Part shown: positions 8,556 to 17,167 of the stretch, one piece after another | Layout: the number at the start of each line of letters is the position of its first letter | Position numbering within the stretch: position 1 is the first letter of the stretch | Assembly: GCF_007991615.1 (NCBI RefSeq) | Contig: NZ_BJYR01000018.1 | Span: 1 to 64,000, forward strand | Length of the DNA stretch: 64,000 bases | Direction of reading: 5' to 3' | From: Novosphingobium sediminis | Lineage (GTDB): Bacteria > Pseudomonadota > Alphaproteobacteria > Sphingomonadales > Sphingomonadaceae | The notes under the pieces: model-generated | What the model was told of the DNA's origin: nothing | Seen by the model: only the letters and a program-made list of their open reading frames with translations | Databases searched by the model: none | Made by a program: the position numbers and the translations under genes

Positions 8556-9896
8556 ATGCGGCCCCATTCGCTTCGACTTGCCCGGATCTGCGTGACCACC
8601 GCGCTTGCGGCCGGTCTTCTCACCGGTTGCGCCGCAGGCGGGCCGAACCACGCGAAGTTCGCTTCCAGCGCCGAGACCGCGCTTGGCAAGGGCAGCCTAG
8701 AAAAGGCCGTCGCGCTGGCAGAGCAGGCGGTGCTCGCCAGCCCGCGTACGGCGTCTTATCGCACGCTGCTGGGCTCGGCCTATCTGCGCGCAGGCCGCTT
8801 CGAAGCCGCGCATCAGGCGTTCGACGAGGCAATGCAACTGGGTGAAGACAGCGGCAAGGCTGCACTGAGCCTCGCTCTTGCCGATATCGCGCTGGGCCGC
8901 GGCACCGACGCGGTCGATACGCTCAACACCTATCGCGACAGCATTCCGGCCTCCGACTACGGTCTCGCCATGGCGATGGCCGGGCAGACCCAGACCGGCA
9001 TCGCCGCACTGACCGATGCCCTCCGCAACGGTGAAAACACCCCCAAGGTGCGCCAGAACCTTGCCTATGCCTATGCGCTCGATGGCAGCTGGAGCGAAGC
9101 CAAGCTGATGGCGCAGCAGGATGTGCCGGCGGACAAGCTCGGCGAACGCCTGCAGACCTGGGCATTCATGGCGCGTCCGGAAGACACCCGTCGCCGCGTG
9201 GCGACCTTGCTCGGTGCTCCGGCCAACGTCGATGGCGGCCAGCCGACGGCGCTGGCGCTCGCGAACTTCCCCGCTCCGCAGCAACTTGCAGAAGAAGCCG
9301 TAGCGATGTCGGCAACGCAGCAGGCGGCTAGTGGCGATGCGGCTGAGCTTGCCAAGGCTGCCGCAACTGCAATGCCCGCCGCACCGGTCGATGCAGCCGC
9401 TCCGCAGCCGGTGCTCGCTGATGCTTCGAGCGCGCCCGTTTCCGCCAAGATCGCTGCGATCGACGTGGCACCTTCCGCCGTTGCGGAGCCCGCCGCCGCG
9501 CCAGTTTACGCACCTGCGCAGGGAATGGTTTCGCATGCCGTGGTGCAGCCGGTTCGCGCCGCGCGCACGATCCAGGCCTCGGCCCCGGCTGCCGTGCGCG
9601 GCGACCATGTCGTCCAGCTCGGCTCGTTCTCCTCGCAAGAGGGCGCCCAGCGCGCCTGGCGGCACTTCACAGCGCGCAATCGCAGCCTTGCCGGCACTCG
9701 CAGCCAGATCACGCAGGTTTCGGTGAACGGCCGTCCGTTCTGGCGCGTTCAGGCTGTCGGCTTCAACGGCTTCGCTTCGGCACGGCAGATGTGCCAGTCG
9801 GTCAAGGCCAAGGGCGGCGTGTGCCTCGTGATGGCGGAGCCCGCGATGGTTTCGCCGCAGGGTCGGCCGACCCCGACGCGCATGGCGCAGCGCTGA
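8556..9896 (+). CDS. TPR lipoprotein with C-terminal SPOR domain
   Basis: From the ATG at 8556 (GGAAG six bases upstream) the 446-residue protein begins with a lipoprotein signal peptide ending LLTGC at residues about 21-25; in-frame ATGs at 8454 and 8514 are possible but give no better signal. Tetratricopeptide repeats occupy about residues 35-200 (for example GSLEKAVALAEQAVLASP and LGSAYLRAGRFEAAHQAFDEA). A long Ala/Pro-rich linker leads to a SPOR domain near residues 345-430 (VVQLGSFSSQEGAQRAW). It is likely a periplasmic peptidoglycan-binding factor. It closes the parA operon and ends at a strong terminator. Confidence 0.82.
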   Translation: MRPHSLRLARICVTTALAAGLLTGCAAGGPNHAKFASSAETALGKGSLEKAVALAEQAVLASPRTASYRTLLGSAYLRAGRFEAAHQAFDEAMQLGEDSGKAALSLALADIALGRGTDAVDTLNTYRDSIPASDYGLAMAMAGQTQTGIAALTDALRNGENTPKVRQNLAYAYALDGSWSEAKLMAQQDVPADKLGERLQTWAFMARPEDTRRRVATLLGAPANVDGGQPTALALANFPAPQQLAEEAVAMSATQQAASGDAAELAKAAATAMPAAPVDAAAPQPVLADASSAPVSAKIAAIDVAPSAVAEPAAAPVYAPAQGMVSHAVVQPVRAARTIQASAPAAVRGDHVVQLGSFSSQEGAQRAWRHFTARNRSLAGTRSQITQVSVNGRPFWRVQAVGFNGFASARQMCQSVKAKGGVCLVMAEPAMVSPQGRPTPTRMAQR

Positions 9897-9919
9897 GCTT
9901 CAACGAAATCCGATTGCAG

Positions 9920-9960
9920 CCGGCCCGCTCCCTGGAAGGGGACGCGGGCCGGTTTCGTTT
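9920..9960 (+). terminator. Strong intrinsic terminator after the parA operon
   Basis: CCGGCCCGC at 9920-9928 pairs with GCGGGCCGG at 9944-9952, with an inner TCCC/GGGGA extension, followed by TTTCGTTT. It sits between the converging SPOR lipoprotein and pyrC-like genes and could serve both. Confidence 0.8.
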
Positions 9961-11189
9961 CAGGCGATGCGATTGCCGCCCTTGAACAATGCGGTGACGC
10001 GGCCTTCGACCGGGCGGCGATCGAACGGCGTGTTGCCGGCGGTCGCCGCCATCTTGCTGCGATCGACGATCCACGGGCGTTCCGGCTCGACCAGCGCGAG
10101 ATCGGCTTCGAGGCCCACTTCGAGCCGCCCCGCCTTGACGCCGAGCAGCGCGGCCGGGTTGCCCGCCAGCAGGGTGAACGCGCGCGCGAGATCGATCTGG
10201 CCATCGCGCACCAGTGTCAGCGTCAATGGCAGCAGCGTTTCGGCGCCCGCCATGCCCGGTTCGGCATCAGCGAAGGGCAGGCGCTTGTCTTCCGCGCCGC
10301 GCGGATCGTGGCCCGAGGCGATCACGTCGATCGTGCCATCGGCAATCGCGGCGATCACCGCCTGCCTGTCCGCATCGCTGCGCAACGGGGGTGAGAGCCG
10401 GCAGAACGTGCGGAAATTCGCCAGTTCCAGATCGGACAGCATGAAGTGCGCCGGGGTTACGCCCGCCGTCACTTTCACTCCGCGGGCCTTGGCGCTGCGG
10501 ACGAGGTCGAGCGCTGCCGCGGTGGTCACTTGCCGGAAATGGAGGTGGCAGCCGGTCAGTTCGGCCAGCGCAAGATCGCGCGCGACGGCGAGCGCTTCCG
10601 CTTCGGCAGGCGCGGACGGAAGGCCCAGCCGCGTCGCCATCTCGCCTGCGGTGGCGACGGCATGGCCTGCGATCCCCGCGTCCTCGGCATGGGTAACGAG
10701 GACGAGGCCGAGCATCGCGCAATAGCTCATCAGGCGCAGCATCACGCCCGAATCGCCGATCCAGCGGCGCCCGGTGGCAACCGCCTTCGCGCCCGCATCG
10801 CGCATCAGCGCAATCTCGGCGAGCTCGGTGCCCTCAAGCCCGCGCGTGGCAGCGCCGAGCGGGTGGACCCACATGTCGGGCTTGCCCGATTGCGCGGCGA
10901 AACGGACGCGCGCGGGGTGATCGAGCGGCGGCCCCTGATCGGGCATCAGCGCGGCACGGGTGATCCCGCCGAAGTGGAACGCTGGCTTGTCGATGGCGAA
11001 GACGCCGAGATCGACGAGGCCGGGGGTGACGAGCGCTCCCTTGGCGTTGAGCACTTCGTCGCCCGGCTCGGGGCTGACATCGCCAAGCGCGACGATGCGC
11101 CCTTCGGCGACGCGCAGCGCACCCGGCTGCGGTGCGCCGGTGGGGAGGACAAGCTTGCCGCCGGTGATCGTGAGCGGACGGGGGGTCAT
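9960..11189 (-). CDS. pyrX: Dihydroorotase-like protein, probably non-catalytic (PyrX/PyrC' type)
   Basis: The 409-residue protein has the amidohydrolase fold of dihydroorotase, starting GGKLVLP and ending with the typical [11 protein letters not shown] segment. The metal-binding motif that follows PGLVDL should be HVHLREPG; here it is GVFAIDKPA (about residues 61-69), so both metal-binding His residues are gone. A later VTHAED segment keeps one His, but the catalytic DHAPH segment is changed to GHDPRG. It overlaps pyrB by four bases (ATGA). This matches the inactive dihydroorotase homologue that acts as a scaffold for dodecameric aspartate transcarbamoylase in Pseudomonas. A working dihydroorotase must be encoded elsewhere. 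Confidence 0.85.
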   Translation of the reverse strand: MTPRPLTITGGKLVLPTGAPQPGALRVAEGRIVALGDVSPEPGDEVLNAKGALVTPGLVDLGVFAIDKPAFHFGGITRAALMPDQGPPLDHPARVRFAAQSGKPDMWVHPLGAATRGLEGTELAEIALMRDAGAKAVATGRRWIGDSGVMLRLMSYCAMLGLVLVTHAEDAGIAGHAVATAGEMATRLGLPSAPAEAEALAVARDLALAELTGCHLHFRQVTTAAALDLVRSAKARGVKVTAGVTPAHFMLSDLELANFRTFCRLSPPLRSDADRQAVIAAIADGTIDVIASGHDPRGAEDKRLPFADAEPGMAGAETLLPLTLTLVRDGQIDLARAFTLLAGNPAALLGVKAGRLEVGLEADLALVEPERPWIVDRSKMAATAGNTPFDRRPVEGRVTALFKGGNRIA

Positions 11190-12223
11190 GCCGCGGCTCC
11201 TTCAGTAGCAGCCCAGCCGGGTACGCCCCTTGCGCGCCGTGTCAGCACATCAAGGCAGGCCATGCGGATGGCGACGCCGCTTTCCACCTGCCGCGTGATC
11301 AGGCTCCGCGTCGGGTGATCGGCGACCTGGCTATCGATCTCGATCCCCCGGTTCATCGGCCCCGGATGCATAACGAGGACGTTCGGCGGCAGCTTGCCGA
11401 AGCGTTCGAGCGTGAGGCCGTAGAGATGGCGGTATTCGCGCGGGGAGGGGATGAACTGGCCCGACATGCGCTCCAGCTGGAGGCGCAGCATCATCACCAC
11501 ATCCGCGCCTTCGAGCGCAGCGTCGAAATCATGGCTGACGCGCACGCCCATCGCTTCGATCTCGGCGGGCATGAGCGCGGGCGGCGCGCAGACCGTGACG
11601 TCGGCGCCCAGCGCGGTGAGCGAGAGGATGTTCGACCGCGCGACGCGGCTGTGCAGGATATCGCCGCAGATCGTGACCTTGAGGCCGTTGAGATCGCTCC
11701 CCGGCGCGAGGCCAAGCGCATGGCGGATGGTGAGCGCATCGAGCAGCGCCTGCGTCGGATGCTCGTGGCTGCCGTCGCCCGCGTTGAGGACCGGGCAATC
11801 GACCTTGTCGGCAATCAACTGCACCGCGCCGGAGCTGGCATGTCGGATCACGATGGCGTCTGCCCGCATGGCGTTGAGCGTCATGGCCGTGTCGATCAGC
11901 GTCTCGCCCTTCTTCACGCTGCTGGTGGCGGCGTGCATGTTGACGACGTCCGCGCCAAGGCGTTTCCCCGCGATCTCGAACGAGAGCAGCGTGCGGGTGG
12001 AGTTCTCGAAGAAGGCGTTGATGATGGTGAGGCCCGAGAGCACTTCGGCCCGCTTGTGGCGCTGACGGTTGAGCGCGAGCCATTGCTCCGCTTCGTCGAG
12101 CAGATAGAGAATCTCGTGCCGCGCGAGGTGCGCAATGCCAGTAAGATCGCGGTGCGGGAAGGCAAGGCCGCCTTGCGGATAGCGGCTGGTGCCTGCTGGG
12201 TTCGATTCAGTCATCGAAACCAT
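11186..12223 (-). CDS. pyrB: Aspartate carbamoyltransferase catalytic chain
   Basis: The 345-residue enzyme joins carbamoyl phosphate and aspartate in pyrimidine synthesis. The carbamoyl-phosphate loop STRT lies at residues 75-78 inside [24 protein letters not shown] follows near residue 150, and the closing HPGPMNRG motif near 280. The N-terminus [16 protein letters not shown] is a short extension typical of class A ATCases that pair with a PyrC homologue. AAGGG lies just upstream of the ATG at complement 12221-12223; the ATG nine bases in is an alternative. A much longer open frame upstream on this strand is only the shadow of sppA. Its stop overlaps the pyrX start by four bases. Confidence 0.93.
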   Translation of the reverse strand: MVSMTESNPAGTSRYPQGGLAFPHRDLTGIAHLARHEILYLLDEAEQWLALNRQRHKRAEVLSGLTIINAFFENSTRTLLSFEIAGKRLGADVVNMHAATSSVKKGETLIDTAMTLNAMRADAIVIRHASSGAVQLIADKVDCPVLNAGDGSHEHPTQALLDALTIRHALGLAPGSDLNGLKVTICGDILHSRVARSNILSLTALGADVTVCAPPALMPAEIEAMGVRVSHDFDAALEGADVVMMLRLQLERMSGQFIPSPREYRHLYGLTLERFGKLPPNVLVMHPGPMNRGIEIDSQVADHPTRSLITRQVESGVAIRMACLDVLTRRARGVPGWAATEGAAA

Positions 12224-12298
12224 GCCCTTAGTGCGCCTCTTGGGGCGGCTCAAGTGTTTCGGCTGGCATCCTTCCCCCGCGAGACCTAGATATCCCCC

Positions 12299-14200
12299 AT
12301 GAAGTTCGCCCGCTCGGTCTGGAAGATCCTCGTCGCCATCAAGGACGGCCTCGTGCTGCTCCTGATCCTGCTCTTCTTCGCCGGGCTCTATGGCCTGCTC
12401 GCGCTCCGGCCGACGCCGGGTTCGGTGCAGACCGGCGCGCTCTATCTGGCGCTTGATGGGCCTGTGGTGGAAGAACGCATGCGGCTGCGGCCATCTCAGC
12501 TGCTTTCGGGCGGCGGCTCCACCAAGTCGGTGCAGGAGCGCGATCTCGTCCGCGGGCTCGAGGCGGCGGCGGGCGATGACCGGATCAAGGCGGTCGTGCT
12601 CGATCTCGAAGGCTTCGGTGGCGGCAGCCAGGTGGCGATGACGCACATCGGCGCGGCGATGGACAAGGTGCGTGCGGCCAAGAAGCCGGTGCTGGTCCGC
12701 GCCGGGCTCTACACCGACGACGGCGTGCAGATCGCGGCGCATGCCAGCGAGGCATGGGTCGATCCGCTTGGCGGCGCGGTCGTGGCGGGGCCGGGGGGCA
12801 GCAACCTCTATTTCAAGGCGCTGCTCGATCGGCTCAAGGTCAAGGCGCACGTCTTCAAGGTTGGCACCTACAAGAGCGCGGTGGAGCCCTTCACCCGCGA
12901 AAACGCCTCGCCGGAATCGAAGGAGGCCCTGCGCGCGGTCTATGCCGCGCTGTGGGAGGCCTGGCAGGCAGATGTGAAGAAGGCCCGGCCCAAGGCGGAC
13001 CTTGCGCTGGTCACAAGTGATCCCGTCAAGTGGATTGCGGCCTCGGGCGGTGATGCGGCCAAGGCGGCGGTTGCGGCAGGGCTGGTCGACCGCGTGGGCG
13101 ACAAGGTGGCGTTCGGGAAGCGCGTCGCCGAGATCGTCGGCAAGGACCCGGCTGGGGTCGAGGGCGATTTCAAGGGGACCACGCTGGAAACCTACCTCGC
13201 CGACCAGACTCCTTCCAAAGACGGCAAGGCCATCGCGGTGGTGACCGTGGCGGGCGAGATCGTCGATGGCGATGCGGGGCCGGGGAAGGCGGGCGGTGAT
13301 CGCATCGCCGCACTGGTCGACAAGGCTTCGGCTAGCGGGGACTACTCCGCTCTGGTGGTTCGGGTCGATTCGCCCGGTGGATCGGTGACCGGGGCGGAGC
13401 GCATTCGTGCCGCGATTGCGCGGATGAAGGCGAAGAAGATTCCGGTCGTCGTCTCGATGGCGGGTCTTGCTGCCAGCGGCGGTTATTGGGTCTCGACCCC
13501 GGCGGACCGCATCTTTGCCGAGCCTGCGACGATCACCGGCTCGATCGGCATCTTCGCGATCATCCCCAGCTTCGAGGAAGCGCTCGGCAAGATCGGCGTG
13601 GGCACCGACGGGGTGAAGACGACCCCGCTCTCGGGCGAGCCCGATGTGTTCGGCGGTTTCTCGCCAACGGCTGAGGCCTTGATCCAGCAGCAGATCGATT
13701 CGGGATACGCCCGCTTCGTGGGCCTCGTGGCTGCGGCGCGGCACAAGAGCCCGGCGGACATCGACAGAATCGCGCAAGGGCGCATCTGGGACGGCGGCAC
13801 GGCGCGGCAACTCGGCCTTGTCGATGAATTCGGCGGGATCGACGCGGCGCTCGCTTGGGCGGCCAAGGCAGCGGGTGCGACGACCTGGCATCCGGTCTAC
13901 CTTGGTGCCGATGCCGATCCGTTCAGCGCGCTTCTCGCCAAGCTGGCGGATGGCGAGAGCGAGGCCAATTCCGCGCATATGCTTGGTGCGAACGGCGCCG
14001 GTACTGATTTTGCGGCGCTCGCGGCGCAGCGGCAAGGCGCGCTCGCGCAGCAGCTCATGGGCGATCTTTCGCGCCTGCTCGGCGGCGAAGGTGCGCAGGT
14101 CTACTGCCTTGAATGCGCCGGTCTGACGCCTTCGGACGCGCCGCCGACACCGCCCCCGGCAAGCACCTGGCTTGGGCTGCTCACGCGGCTTGCCGGATAG
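12299..14200 (+). CDS. sppA: Signal peptide peptidase SppA, 67K type
   Basis: The 633-residue protein has an N-terminal membrane anchor (residues about 11-36) followed by two tandem S49 protease domains, the size and layout of the long SppA form. The catalytic dyad is present in the expected split arrangement: Lys192 in [17 protein letters not shown] in the first half and Ser393 in AASGGYWVS in the second half. It degrades signal peptides left in the inner membrane after export. The start at 12299 is divergent from pyrB with only 75 bases between. Its 3' end is followed by an inverted repeat and then tRNA-Leu. Confidence 0.92.
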   Translation: MKFARSVWKILVAIKDGLVLLLILLFFAGLYGLLALRPTPGSVQTGALYLALDGPVVEERMRLRPSQLLSGGGSTKSVQERDLVRGLEAAAGDDRIKAVVLDLEGFGGGSQVAMTHIGAAMDKVRAAKKPVLVRAGLYTDDGVQIAAHASEAWVDPLGGAVVAGPGGSNLYFKALLDRLKVKAHVFKVGTYKSAVEPFTRENASPESKEALRAVYAALWEAWQADVKKARPKADLALVTSDPVKWIAASGGDAAKAAVAAGLVDRVGDKVAFGKRVAEIVGKDPAGVEGDFKGTTLETYLADQTPSKDGKAIAVVTVAGEIVDGDAGPGKAGGDRIAALVDKASASGDYSALVVRVDSPGGSVTGAERIRAAIARMKAKKIPVVVSMAGLAASGGYWVSTPADRIFAEPATITGSIGIFAIIPSFEEALGKIGVGTDGVKTTPLSGEPDVFGGFSPTAEALIQQQIDSGYARFVGLVAAARHKSPADIDRIAQGRIWDGGTARQLGLVDEFGGIDAALAWAAKAAGATTWHPVYLGADADPFSALLAKLADGESEANSAHMLGANGAGTDFAALAAQRQGALAQQLMGDLSRLLGGEGAQVYCLECAGLTPSDAPPTPPPASTWLGLLTRLAG

Positions 14201-14257
14201 GGGCAAGCCTGCGCCAAATGCCCGATGTGGCCCCCCTTCCGGCAAGGCTTGCCCTTT
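14201..14257 (+). terminator. Possible terminator of sppA (long-loop inverted repeat)
   Basis: GGGCAAGCCT at 14201-14210 pairs with AGGCTTGCCC at 14245-14254, followed by TTTG. The loop of 34 bases is long, so this could also be a regulatory or processing structure. Confidence 0.4.
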
Positions 14258-14299
14258 GCCCGGCGCTGCGATAGGGGCGGCGCTCGTTTTTCGCCGGAT

Positions 14300-14384
14300 G
14301 CGGGCGTGGCGGAACTGGTAGACGCGCTGGATTTAGGTTCCAGTATCGCAAGATGTGGGGGTTCGAGTCCCTTCGCCCGCACCA
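14300..14384 (+). tRNA. tRNA-Leu (anticodon UAG)
   Basis: The 85-base gene folds as a class II tRNA: acceptor GCGGGCG/CGCCCGC, D-arm GGCGGAACTGGTAGACGC, anticodon stem CTGGA/TCCAG around loop TTTAGGT giving anticodon UAG, a long variable arm, T-arm GGGGGTTCGAGTCCC and an encoded CCA at 14382-14384. It reads CUN leucine codons. It sits alone between sppA and tig. Confidence 0.95.
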
Positions 14385-14499
14385 GAACCGTCCCGCTTGA
14401 GCCGGCAGCGTGACCTTGCCATTTACGGAATGGCGGGGCCTGAACAATTTATGACGCTCCATGAATAGCGTGGGGTCGTACAAGAAGGTTGGATCACAG

Positions 14500-16071
14500 A
14501 TGCAGATCGTCGAAACCAGCAATGAGGGCCTCAAGCGCGCCTACGCCCTGACCATCGCCGCGAATGATATCGCCGCGCTTGTCGAGGGTGAGGTCAAGAA
14601 GATCACGCCGCAGGTCCGCATGCCCGGCTTCCGCCCCGGCAAGGTTCCCGCGAACCTCGTGCGCAAGATGCATGGCCCCGCGCTGCACCAGCAGGCGCTG
14701 GAAACCTCGATCCGCGATGCGATGGACAAGCTTGTCGCCGAAAAGGGCCTGCGCCCCGCGACGCAGCCTGATGTCTCGCTGGCCGAGGGCTACGAGGAAG
14801 GCAAGGATGCCGAGCTCACCGTGGCGCTGGAAGTGCTGCCCGAGATCACCGCGCCTGCCATCGACGGCATCAAGCTGGAACGCCTGATCGTCGAAGTGAG
14901 CGATGCCGAGGTGGACGAAGCCGTCGGCCGCATCGCGCAGGGCCAGAAGCGCTACAACGATGCGCCCGAAGGCACCGTTGCCGCTGATGGCGACCAGCTC
15001 ATCATCGATTTCGCCGGCTCGATCGACGGCGTTGCTTTCGATGGCGGCACGGCTGAAGACCAGCCGCTCGAGCTTGGCTCGGGCCGCTTCATCCCCGGTT
15101 TCGAGGAACAGCTCGTCGGCGTGAAGGCGGGCGACGAACGCACGATCACCGTGACGTTCCCCGCCGACTATCCGGCCGAAAACCTCGCCGGCAAGGACGC
15201 CCAGTTTGCCTGCACCGTGAAGGCGGTGAAGCAGGCGGCTGACTTCGTTGCTGACGACGAGTTCGCCAAGTCGCTCGGCCTTGAAAGCATCGAGCAGCTG
15301 CGCGGCCTCATCAAGGGCCAGATCGAGCAGGAAAACGGTGGCCTGACCCGCACGGCGATGAAGCGCGCGCTGCTGGATCAGCTTGCCGCCGGCCACGATT
15401 TCGCGGTTCCGCCTTCGATGGTTGAAGCCGAATTCGCGCAGATCTGGCAGCAGCTGACGACCGAAGCAGCGAAGGAAGAAGATCCCGCTGCCGCGCTCGC
15501 CGAGATCGAGGGTGAGAAAGACGACTACCGCAAGATCGCTGAGCGCCGCGTGCGCCTCGGTCTGCTCCTCTCGGAAATCGGCCAGGCCAACGGCGTGCAG
15601 GTGACCGCGCAGGAAATGGAGATGCTGATGCGCCAGGCCGCGCAGCAGTACCGCGAGCAGGACCGCCAGCGCTTCATCGACTACATCCGTTCGGATGCTC
15701 TCGCCGCCGCCCAGCTGCGTGCGCCGCTCTATGAGGACAAGGTCGTCGACTTCCTGTTCGACAAGGCCGATGTCACCGAGCGCAGCGTGACCCGCGAGGA
15801 ACTGCAGGCGGTGATCGAAGCTGACGAGACCGGCAAGCCGGCTGAGGCTGCTCCTGCCAAGGCCGCGCCGAAGAAGGCTGCCAAGAAGGCCAAGGCCGAA
15901 GAAGCTCCGGCCGAGGAAGCCGCTCCGGCTGAGGAAGCTGCCGCTCCGAAGAAGAAGGCTCCGGCCAAGAAGAAGGCTGCCGAGGCTCCGGCCGAAGACG
16001 CTGCTCCCGCCGAGGAAGCGGCTGCTCCGAAGAAGAAGGCCGCGCCCAAGAAGAAGGCTGCGGACGCCTGA
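14500..16071 (+). CDS. tig: Trigger factor with histone-H1-like C-terminal tail
   Basis: The 523-residue protein is the ribosome-bound folding chaperone and prolyl isomerase. The N-terminal ribosome-binding signature is GFRPGKVPANLV (about residues 44-55); the FKBP-type domain follows (GDQLIIDFAGSIDGVAF, about 165-180; PLELGSGRFIPGFEEQLVG), then the helical C-terminal chaperone arms. Starting at MQIVETS matches family starts better than the ATG 13 codons upstream. Beyond residue about 444 is an unusual 79-residue Ala/Pro/Lys/Glu tail in which basic blocks (APKKKAPAKKKA) alternate with acidic ones (APAEEAAPAEE). Most trigger factors end near residue 430-450. Clustering with clpP and clpX is normal, although two genes intervene here. 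Confidence 0.93.
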   Translation: MQIVETSNEGLKRAYALTIAANDIAALVEGEVKKITPQVRMPGFRPGKVPANLVRKMHGPALHQQALETSIRDAMDKLVAEKGLRPATQPDVSLAEGYEEGKDAELTVALEVLPEITAPAIDGIKLERLIVEVSDAEVDEAVGRIAQGQKRYNDAPEGTVAADGDQLIIDFAGSIDGVAFDGGTAEDQPLELGSGRFIPGFEEQLVGVKAGDERTITVTFPADYPAENLAGKDAQFACTVKAVKQAADFVADDEFAKSLGLESIEQLRGLIKGQIEQENGGLTRTAMKRALLDQLAAGHDFAVPPSMVEAEFAQIWQQLTTEAAKEEDPAAALAEIEGEKDDYRKIAERRVRLGLLLSEIGQANGVQVTAQEMEMLMRQAAQQYREQDRQRFIDYIRSDALAAAQLRAPLYEDKVVDFLFDKADVTERSVTREELQAVIEADETGKPAEAAPAKAAPKKAAKKAKAEEAPAEEAAPAEEAAAPKKKAPAKKKAAEAPAEDAAPAEEAAAPKKKAAPKKKAADA

Positions 16072-16100
16072 TTTTCGCCGCAAGGTATTGAAAAACCTAA

Positions 16101-16130
16101 GGGGCGCTCTGGCAACGGGGCGCCCTTTTT
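16101..16130 (+). terminator. Intrinsic terminator of tig
   Basis: GGGCGC at 16102-16107 pairs with GCGCCC at 16120-16125, followed by five T bases at 16126-16130. Confidence 0.8.
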
Positions 16131-16223
16131 GGTGTGCTTACGGCATCCGTATTCGCCCGAATTGACCCGGCGAATCAGTGCGTGAGAGATTCGGGCAGGA
16201 TCGGCTTCTGGGAGGGACTCCCG

Positions 16224-17012
16224 ATGCATACCGTTCGTAATCGCCTCGCTTCCCGGCCTCCGGTCGCAATACCTTCTTCATGCGTATCCAAGCTTCCGGC
16301 CCACGCCGCCAAGCGGCTAAACCTCGCCTCAGTTGCTGGCGGCTCAATGGCAATTCCGCTTGCCGTGGCGGACGAATGCGGCCTGATCGAGCAGCGGCGA
16401 CCGAAGCGCCGCAATCCAAAGGGCAAGAAAGCGCGCAAGGCTGCCGCACGGCTCGCGGAGGTGCGTGCAGTGCCAGTGCTGGATCCGGCCTCACGCGCGG
16501 GGATCGAGAAGCCTCGCCGCACCAAGTCTGCCGCCAAGAAGGGCGCGGCGCGCAGCAAGCCGGCCAAGGCTGTCCGGCCCGAGCAACTCCCGGCGATCCC
16601 GGCGGCAAGCCCGGTGCAGGGGACGTTCAGCCCGCCGGTGAAGCTGCTTGCCGCACCGGCGTTGAGCCTGCCCGTGCGGCTCGAACCCCTTGTCGAGCAA
16701 GTGGCGGTCCCGAGGCCTGTGCTGCTGCTGCCGCCACCCCAGCCTGAACCCGGACCTGAGCCGGAACTCATCGCCGCACTCGCCGATGCGCCGCTGCCGA
16801 AGGCGCGCGCGCTGGTTCCGGCGCGGCGGCAGGGAATGGTCGATGTGATCGCCTTTCTGCTGCGCGATTCGGGTCGCCGCCTCGCCCGCTGGTCGGCGCA
16901 GCGGAAGAAGACCCGTGAGGAATGCGCCGCCCTACGGGCAGCGAAAGCACGCCAGATCAATTTGGAGCGAGAGCTTGAAGCGCTCGATGTGCTTCGCCGG
17001 AACCGGGGTTAA
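16224..17012 (+). CDS. Hypothetical basic, Lys/Pro-rich protein
   Basis: The 262-residue protein starts at an ATG preceded by GGGAGGG seven bases upstream; an earlier in-frame ATG (16134) overlaps the tig terminator and is less likely. It is rich in Lys, Arg, Pro and Ala: blocks such as KKARKAAARLAEVR and RTKSAAKKGAARSKPAKA (about residues 75-145) resemble bacterial histone-like tails. A Pro-rich middle (LLLPPPQPEPGPEPE) leads to a C-terminal region with helix and coiled-coil character (ALRAAKARQINLERELEALD). No known domain is recognised and no signal peptide is evident. A nucleic-acid-binding role is only a guess from charge. Confidence 0.55.
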   Translation: MHTVRNRLASRPPVAIPSSCVSKLPAHAAKRLNLASVAGGSMAIPLAVADECGLIEQRRPKRRNPKGKKARKAAARLAEVRAVPVLDPASRAGIEKPRRTKSAAKKGAARSKPAKAVRPEQLPAIPAASPVQGTFSPPVKLLAAPALSLPVRLEPLVEQVAVPRPVLLLPPPQPEPGPEPELIAALADAPLPKARALVPARRQGMVDVIAFLLRDSGRRLARWSAQRKKTREECAALRAAKARQINLERELEALDVLRRNRG

Positions 17013-17041
17013 TCCCGGCCAGACCTCTTACCCAACCCGCT

Positions 17042-17120
17042 GATGCTGAGCTTGCCGAAGCATCATGCGCAGCCGTTGCTCCAGCACCCTTCGACAAGCT
17101 CAGGGTGAGCGGGATGGGGG
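17042..17120. repeat. Two interspersed repeat copies (family A), inverted to each other
   Basis: A reverse-oriented diverged copy at 17042-17065 (TGATGCTGAGCTTGCCGAAG...) is followed by a forward copy at 17085-17120 (CACCCTTCGACAAGCTCAGG, then GTGAGCGGGATGGGGG). They occupy the gap between the converging hypothetical and amidase genes. Confidence 0.65.
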
Positions 17121-17167
17121 CAACCAAGCGGGAGCTGGGACTTCCGGACTACGGGGGGCTCTGGAGT

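Noticed and set aside
11186..14245. Very long minus-strand open frame covering pyrB and all of sppA
   Set aside because: The pyrB part is real, but beyond 12223 it is the antisense shadow of sppA with Arg/His-rich low-quality sequence; sppA has complete catalytic motifs.
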